Below, piece by piece: positions 5,628-9,735 of a stretch of 9,735 nucleotides of DNA. The notes below the pieces were generated by a model. It was not told the DNA's origin, searched no databases, and was given only the letters and a program-made list of their open reading frames with translations. The DNA lies in assembly GCA_020056155.1 (NCBI GenBank), contig JAGVII010000665.1:1-9735 (forward strand). Direction: 5' to 3'. Source of the stretch: Afipia sp. Its GTDB lineage: Bacteria > Pseudomonadota > Alphaproteobacteria > Rhizobiales > Xanthobacteraceae. Position 1 is the stretch's first letter. Every line of letters starts with the position of its first letter. The position numbers and the translations under genes were made by a program.

Positions 5628-6065
5628 GTTGATATAGGGAGACAGTCTTGCGCCCTGATCTTCTCGGTTGTCCCCATAACTTGGGAAGCTGAATTTCCCG
5701 ACAACGGGTACCAGTAGTCACTCGACGAGGACCTGTAGGGAAAGTCATACAGTACTAAATAGCAGGAGAAAAGCGGCGGTCTTAAGAAACGACGAAAGCA
5801 TACCCCCAAAGCCGCCGATTGTTCGCTTAAGGGGCATGGTGATCGAAGTCCGCTGCTGGCCGAACAAGGACGGTCCGGGCTTTCGGTCTGATCGTCCGCT
5901 GCGGCGACAAACCGCTCGCCGAGCCGTACCACCACGGCTGACTTTCGCTATCGAGCAACGATCGCTCGGTGTCCGACCCTGGCCGTGCGTCGCACCCGGG
6001 ATCGCCGCGGCCTGCTAAGCTGTATGCGCCATTGCCCGTTGCCTCCTGATCCCTGGGCCTGACTC
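5628..6065. other. Intergenic region between divergent genes
   Basis: No supported gene is found in this stretch between the leftward AT-rich gene and the rightward diguanylate cyclase. It holds a REP-like hairpin (5921-5946) and, just after it, a CGAGC...GCTCG stem (5952-5968). TGCTAAGCT at 6013-6021 could serve as an extended -10 for the cyclase gene, but I see no matching -35. The part from 5640 to 5830 is of mixed composition and shows nothing recognisable. Confidence 0.45.
5921..5946 (+). repeat. REP-like hairpin element, copy 2
   Basis: The unit is GAGCCGT-ACCACC-ACGGCT followed by GACTTTC; it matches copy 1 at all but two positions and has the same perfect 6-bp stem. The CGCTCGC preceding it also partly matches the flank of copy 3. 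It lies about 120 bp upstream of the diguanylate cyclase start. Confidence 0.7.
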
Positions 6066-7076
6066 ATGACGCCGGATGCCGATCCTTCCAACTGCGACAG
6101 CGGCTCGAACGCCGAACTGGGCGACTTGCGCCGGCGGGTTGCGGCGTTGCAGGCCGTGGCGAGCGAACAGGAACGCAGCATCGAATCCCTGCGCGCCGGC
6201 AGGGATCAATTCCGCGTTCTGCTGGATGAATCCAGCGATCCCATCTTTTCCTTTTACGCCGACGGTCGGTACGCCTATGTGAATCGGGCGTTCGCCGAGG
6301 GCGTGAACAAGCGCCAGGACGAGATCATTGGTCGGACCATCTGGGATGTGTTCTCGAAAGACGAAGCGGACAAGCGTTTTGCCGCCGTCAAATGGGTGTT
6401 CGAGCACGCCGAGTGCAAGGTGCTCGAGGTGCGTGTTCCGCGCCCGGATGGCGACAGGTACTACATCACCACGGTCAAGCCGATCTTCGACGATGCGGGC
6501 CGGGTGGCCACCGTCATCTGCATTTCCAAGGAGATCACCGAGCGCAAGCGCATGGAAGAGCGGTTGGCTCACATGGCGGAGTATGACGCGCTCACCGATC
6601 TGCCCAATCGTGCCCTGTTCGCGGAACGCCTGCTTCAGGCCATCGCGATGGCGAAGCGGGACAAGACGCGCCTGGCGTTGATGTGGCTCGATTTGGACAA
6701 CTTCAAATCGGTCAATGACACCTTCGGCCACCATGTTGGCGACCTCCTGCTGCGAGCGGCGGCGAAACGCATGAAGGAGGCTCTGCGCGAGTCGGATACC
6801 GTCGGTCGCATTGGTGGCGACGAGTTCGTCGTGCTGCTGCCGGTTGTCAAGGGCGAAAAGGATGCGTACGTCGTGGCCGAGACGATACGGGCATCGCTGG
6901 CGCGAGCCTTTGATCTGCCGGAATGTCCGGGCGTGGAGAGTTCATCCAGCATCGGCATCGCCATCTATCCGGACCATGGCATGGATGACGTTCAACTGAT
7001 GAAGAACGCCGACCGGGCGCTGTACCGCGCCAAGGATGAAGGACGCAATCGGACACGGTTTTTCACGGCTGCCTGA
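6066..7076 (+). CDS. PAS-GGDEF diguanylate cyclase
   Basis: The predicted enzyme joins two GTP to make cyclic di-GMP. A short N-terminal coiled coil (about 15-45, LRRRVAALQAVASEQERSI) leads into a PAS sensor (about 46-160: FRVLLDESSDPIFSFYADG, YVNRAF, IIGRTIWDVF, then ISKEITERK). The GGDEF domain follows (about 170-336), starting DALTDLPNR. The catalytic loop is intact as GGDEF at 250-254, with Asp209 in LDLDNFK as the likely metal ligand. An RESD inhibitory I-site stands five residues before GGDEF, so product inhibition is expected. There is no membrane segment, so it is cytoplasmic; the PAS ligand is unknown. The ATG at 6066 lacks a clear ribosome-binding site. The esterase gene starts 34 bp downstream and may be co-transcribed. 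Confidence 0.96.
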   Translation: MTPDADPSNCDSGSNAELGDLRRRVAALQAVASEQERSIESLRAGRDQFRVLLDESSDPIFSFYADGRYAYVNRAFAEGVNKRQDEIIGRTIWDVFSKDEADKRFAAVKWVFEHAECKVLEVRVPRPDGDRYYITTVKPIFDDAGRVATVICISKEITERKRMEERLAHMAEYDALTDLPNRALFAERLLQAIAMAKRDKTRLALMWLDLDNFKSVNDTFGHHVGDLLLRAAAKRMKEALRESDTVGRIGGDEFVVLLPVVKGEKDAYVVAETIRASLARAFDLPECPGVESSSSIGIAIYPDHGMDDVQLMKNADRALYRAKDEGRNRTRFFTAA

Positions 7077-7099
7077 ACTGCGCGGGCCACCGAAGCGAC

Positions 7100-7104
7100 A
7101 GGAG
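7100..7104 (+). promoter_or_regulatory. Ribosome-binding site deciding a TTG start
   Basis: AGGAG lies 6 nt before TTG at 7111, which is in frame with the esterase. An ATG at 7115 is out of frame and soon reaches stops. An upstream in-frame ATG at 7036 lies inside the cyclase gene and has no comparable site. Confidence 0.6.
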
Positions 7105-7110
7105 TTCGAA

Positions 7111-8178
7111 TTGAATGCAACCTCGACTACGGGCGAAGCATCGCCAAACAGGAAGCCGGGCAAGCGCCGCGTCGAAGCGTTCATCCTGACGCTGTTGCTG
7201 GCGCTGCCGATGACGGCTTCCGCGGCCGGCTGGTGGTGCGGCTGGTGGCCATGGCTATGCAGTGGTTGCGGCAAGCCGCTGACGGAAGTGACCGGCTTCG
7301 GCTCCAATCCGGGCAAGCTGAAGATGTGCAAGTACCAGCCCGCGAATCTCGGCGCGTCGCGCCCGCTGGTGGTCGCGCTGCACGGCTGCACACAGCAGGC
7401 ATCGGAATACGACGACGAGACGGGCTGGATCAAGTTCGCCGACAAGTACCATTTCGCGTTGCTGTTGCCGCAACAGCAGCCGGCCAACAATCTGTCGAAA
7501 TGCTTCAACTGGTTCGAGCGAGGCGACAACGAGCGCGACAAGGGCGAAGCGCTGTCGATCCGGCAGATGATCGACAAGATCAAGGCCGATGCCGCCATCG
7601 ACCCGAAGCAGGTCTATGTGACCGGCCTGTCGGCCGGCGGCGGCATGACGGCGGTGATGCTGGCCGCCTATCCGGAACTGTTTGCCGGCGGCGCCATCAT
7701 TGCGGGGGTGCCGTACAAGTGCGCCAACGACGTCAACGAAGCGCTCGGCCAATGCGGCGTCAGCCTGTCGAGCCGGATCGCGCCGATGAAGGATTTGACG
7801 CCGGCCCAGTGGGGCGGCCTGGTGCGCAACGCATCGAACCACAGCGGGCCGTTCCCGCGCGTATCGATCTGGCAGGGCACGGCGGATACCACCGTCAACC
7901 CGGAAGATCAGCGCGAACTGGTGGACCAGTGGACCAACGTGCTGGGCATCGACCAGCAACCGGATACCGAAGATGCGATCAACGGCCATCCACACAAGCT
8001 GTACAAGGATGGCAACGGCAAAGTGCAGATGGAGACCGTGCTGGTGAAAGGCATGGGGCATGGCACGCCGATCGATCCGGGCAAGGCGGACCACCAGTGC
8101 GGCAAGGCGGCGCCGCACATTCTGGATGTGGGCATCTGCTCCAGCTTCCACATCCTCAAGTTCTGGGGGCTCGACTGA
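7111..8178 (+). CDS. Secreted PHB-depolymerase-family esterase
   Basis: This is an alpha/beta-hydrolase of the PHB depolymerase / LpqC-type esterase family (TIGR01840-like), predicted to cleave poly- or oligo-3-hydroxybutyrate or similar esters outside the cytoplasm. From the TTG start it is 355 aa, with a signal peptide whose core is AFILTLLLALPMTASA and cleavage near residue 38. The conserved order is intact: LVVALHGCTQ (oxyanion region, about 91-93), SKCFNWF, the nucleophile box GLSAG with Ser174, Asp259 in IWQGTADTTV, and His317 in GMGHGTP. Several cysteines fit a secreted disulfide-bonded enzyme. It has no separate substrate-binding domain, which favours a single-domain esterase over a large granule-degrading enzyme. 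The true substrate cannot be read from sequence. Confidence 0.93.
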   Translation: MNATSTTGEASPNRKPGKRRVEAFILTLLLALPMTASAAGWWCGWWPWLCSGCGKPLTEVTGFGSNPGKLKMCKYQPANLGASRPLVVALHGCTQQASEYDDETGWIKFADKYHFALLLPQQQPANNLSKCFNWFERGDNERDKGEALSIRQMIDKIKADAAIDPKQVYVTGLSAGGGMTAVMLAAYPELFAGGAIIAGVPYKCANDVNEALGQCGVSLSSRIAPMKDLTPAQWGGLVRNASNHSGPFPRVSIWQGTADTTVNPEDQRELVDQWTNVLGIDQQPDTEDAINGHPHKLYKDGNGKVQMETVLVKGMGHGTPIDPGKADHQCGKAAPHILDVGICSSFHILKFWGLD

Positions 8179-8265
8179 CCTGGCGCAGTGAAGGGCGCGG
8201 GGTCACCAGTTTCAGTTGCCGGCGGCGTCCCATGACTTTGGCTTGCCGATCCCCCTGACCGCTTT

Positions 8266-8285
8266 GCGCCACCGCTGTTTGGCGC
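8266..8285 (+). terminator. Hairpin downstream of the esterase gene
   Basis: GCGCCA (8266-8271) and TGGCGC (8280-8285) form a perfect 6-bp stem with an 8-nt loop, 88 bp after the esterase stop. Only scattered T residues follow, so it is at best a weak or Rho-assisted terminator. Confidence 0.25.
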
Positions 8286-8349
8286 CAGAACTCTTCTCGC
8301 GCGGTTTCGGTCTATGGCGTAGTTCATGAACAGCAAGCGGAACGGCACC

Positions 8350-8468
8350 ATGTCGAAGATTCGCACCTGGCTCCGCGATAATCGGCTTTCTGGTCTTCCT
8401 GTTCACCTTCGGTTTGATCCGCACGGCTGCCGCGCTTCGAGCGCTTCGGCAGGGGCCTCTACGACTGA
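8350..8468 (+). pseudogene. Signal peptidase I (lepB-like) remnant, frameshifted and internally deleted
   Basis: From ATG 8350 the frame gives MSKIRTWLRDN. After a +1 shift near 8383 it continues as GFLVFLFTFGLIRTAAA, with the ggc codon at 8384. Together these look like the N-terminal region and membrane anchor of short signal peptidase I proteins, which normally continue into RTAVADWNPIPSGSM. The catalytic Ser/Lys region is absent. A third frame from 8433 gives RFERFGRGLYD and a TGA at 8466-8468, which resembles the far C-terminus of such enzymes. I read this as an ORF that lost about 180 residues and picked up a frameshift. The N-terminal match is the stronger part. It ends inside a REP-like element. 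Confidence 0.5.
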
Positions 8469-8492
8469 AAGTCAGCCGTGGCGACACGGCTC
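8467..8492 (-). repeat. REP-like hairpin element, copy 3 (inverted)
   Basis: On the minus strand the unit reads GAGCCGT-GTCGCC-ACGGCT followed by GACTTTC. The stem (8474-8479 with 8486-8491) and the GACTTTC tail match the other copies; the loop differs (GTCGCC). It lies between converging reading directions, 12 bp from the stop of the leftward hydrolase, and overlaps the end of the signal peptidase remnant. Confidence 0.65.
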
Positions 8493-8503
8493 GCCGCGAG
8501 CGA

Positions 8504-9340
8504 CTATTGAATCTCGGCCTTGAACGGCCGGCCGTGCATCCAGTTCAGGATCTCGGCCGCCACGGGCTGTTCCCGGCCGAGGAAGCCGTGCGGCCCGAGC
8601 GGGCCACAGCCGTTGTCGCGCACCGGTTCGCCGCCGCGCACGGTGATGAAGGGAAACTTGCCGATGAATTTCTCGGCCGCCGAGAAGGGTGTCGCCACGC
8701 ATCGATCATCCGCGTGATGAACGATCAACAGCGGCGCGCTTATGGTCGAAAAATCGAACCCGCTGAGATTGGCATCGTGTAGCAGCCGCCACGCGGGCGG
8801 CGCCCACTCGAACACCGACGCCGTCAGGACGACACCATCAACCTTGGCGCCGAGCACCTTGCCCGCGTAAGCAGCCGAGGTCGTGCCCTGGCTGGTGCCG
8901 ACGAGAAAGACTTTGGCGGCCGGAAAGCGCGTGCGCAGGTCGGCCACCACCACCCCGACATCGGTCGCATGTTCGGCGCTCTTGCGGAACCTCGGCGTGT
9001 AGCCGAAGTTCCATTGGTCGTTCGGCGCGTCGATGATCGCCACCGCCGTCTCGTCGTCGAGGAACAGTTCCTTGTTGAGCGTGAGATAGCTGTCGCCTGT
9101 TTTGTCCGAGGAAACGCCGGACTCGGTCTGCCGCAGCTTGAGCAGGCCGTAGCCGCCGGTCATTAGCAACGCCACCGCCTTGGTCGGCGTCGGCCGTTGC
9201 AACAGCCAGTAGGCCTGCTCAACATCGCCGCGCGTCTTGAGGCGCACGATCTGCTCGGCGGTCTGCGCCGCCCCCAGCGACGATGCCAACATCAAGACCA
9301 CCCACGCGCACCGGCGCGCAACCCAAGCGAACCTGCCCAT
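8504..9340 (-). CDS. Secreted alpha/beta hydrolase
   Basis: From ATG 9340 the protein is 278 aa; AGGAG lies 7 nt upstream, and the longer frame from 9445 lacks such a site. The signal peptide MGRFAWVARRCAWVVLMLAS ends around GAA|QTAEQ (about residue 26). The hydrolase fold shows VALLMTGGYGLLKL (oxyanion strand), the nucleophile elbow VGTSQGTTS with Ser150, an acid in LLIVHHADDRC (Asp211 or 212) and His251 in GPHGFLG. Two cysteines close to the acid and the histidine could form a disulfide. It is exported, probably periplasmic, with an unknown ester or peptide substrate. It reads toward the esterase gene, so the two are not in one operon. Confidence 0.88.
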   Translation of the reverse strand: MGRFAWVARRCAWVVLMLASSLGAAQTAEQIVRLKTRGDVEQAYWLLQRPTPTKAVALLMTGGYGLLKLRQTESGVSSDKTGDSYLTLNKELFLDDETAVAIIDAPNDQWNFGYTPRFRKSAEHATDVGVVVADLRTRFPAAKVFLVGTSQGTTSAAYAGKVLGAKVDGVVLTASVFEWAPPAWRLLHDANLSGFDFSTISAPLLIVHHADDRCVATPFSAAEKFIGKFPFITVRGGEPVRDNGCGPLGPHGFLGREQPVAAEILNWMHGRPFKAEIQ

Positions 9341-9471
9341 GTCCTGTCTCCTGATCGATTCCGGGTCCAGTATCCCCATCGCACCAGCATCATGCCATCG
9401 GGTACACCCAACAGGCAACGGCTTGCGAAGCGGGCCGATGAACAACGGGCCCGAGGTGCTAGGCTACGAGG

Positions 9472-9735
9472 ATGCAATGCAAACTGATATCGTCGATCAT
9501 TGCCGCCGCCCTGCTGACCGCATGTGCCTCTTATGACGGCCGGGGCCTCGCCCCCGGCGTTGCCGACGAGGCGGACATCGTCCGCACCATGGGCCAGCCG
9601 GCCATGCGCTGGACGCTGCCCGATGGCGCCGCCCAATTCGCCTACCCGCGCGGGCCGGCGGGCGTGCATACCTACATGGTGCGCATCGACGCGAACGGCA
9701 AGCTCGCCAACATCGAGAACGCGCTGACGCCGAAA
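9472..9735 (+). CDS. Small lipoprotein, possibly SmpA/BamE-like fold, 3' truncated by window edge
   Basis: An open frame of 88 codons runs off the right edge. The N-terminus MQCKLISSIIAAALLTACAS is a lipoprotein signal with lipobox LTAC (Cys18). The mature part has EADIVRTMGQPAMRWTLPDG, then FAYPRGPAGVHTYMVRIDANGKL. The pattern of a helix with a GxP turn followed by strands W..PDG...Y..GP.G..TY.V..D..G resembles the SmpA/OmlA (BamE-like) fold; I state that as likely, not proven. AGG 8 nt upstream may be the ribosome-binding site. It diverges from the hydrolase gene across a 131-bp gap that must hold both promoters. Confidence 0.8.
   Translation, partial: MQCKLISSIIAAALLTACASYDGRGLAPGVADEADIVRTMGQPAMRWTLPDGAAQFAYPRGPAGVHTYMVRIDANGKLANIENALTPK

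Noticed and set aside
6015..6734. Leftward 239-codon frame across the cyclase gene
   Set aside because: It is a shadow frame created by GC-rich codon bias of the PAS-GGDEF gene, whose domains and active site are unmistakable.
7233..8258. Rightward 341-codon and leftward 298-codon frames over the esterase
   Set aside because: Both are Arg/Gln- or His-rich shadows of the esterase frame, which carries the signal peptide and full catalytic triad.
8212..8487. Leftward 91-codon frame ending GKPKSWDAAGN
   Set aside because: It has no good ribosome-binding site, is very basic, and overlaps the REP-like hairpin and the signal peptidase remnant on the other strand. I could not match it to a family.

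Overview
The window reads as a high-GC proteobacterial chromosome, most likely a beta- or gammaproteobacterium. The grounds are a YbcJ-type S4 protein next to a TIGR02647 protein, a PAS-GGDEF cyclase, a secreted PHB-depolymerase-type esterase, Gram-negative lipoprotein signals, and strong GC bias in most genes. I cannot place it closer than that. No rRNA, tRNA, CRISPR array or recognisable transposase gene is visible.

Left block (1-1176, core-like): the 3' part of a PEBP/YbhB-family gene and a short conserved-looking ORF read rightward. They converge on a translationally coupled pair reading leftward, TIGR02647 followed by an S4 RNA-binding protein. A REP-like hairpin sits between the converging genes.

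Middle block (about 1177-6065, accessory-like): this stretch is of lower and uneven GC and all its genes read leftward. It holds (i) a coupled two-gene module of unknown function, a 622-aa helical-repeat lipoprotein followed by a 158-aa secreted cysteine-containing protein, bracketed by two 55-bp direct repeats; (ii) a 132-aa orphan protein; (iii) a strikingly AT-rich 199-aa gene with an R-x4-H (HEPN-like) motif. That last gene is flanked by 9-bp inverted repeats (GTTAGCCAT / ATGGCTAAC) that look like integron cassette boundaries. Long intergenic stretches carry several perfect palindromes.

Right block (6066-9735, core-like): a PAS-GGDEF diguanylate cyclase with intact active site and inhibitory site is followed after 34 bp by a secreted PHB-depolymerase-family esterase with a probable TTG start. 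A short wreck of a signal peptidase I gene and a third REP-like hairpin come next. A second secreted alpha/beta hydrolase reads leftward, and the 5' part of a lipoprotein gene runs off the right edge.

The best candidates for something undescribed are the repeat-bracketed lipoprotein/Cys-protein module and the cassette-like HEPN-motif gene. Both function assignments are inference from motifs and context.
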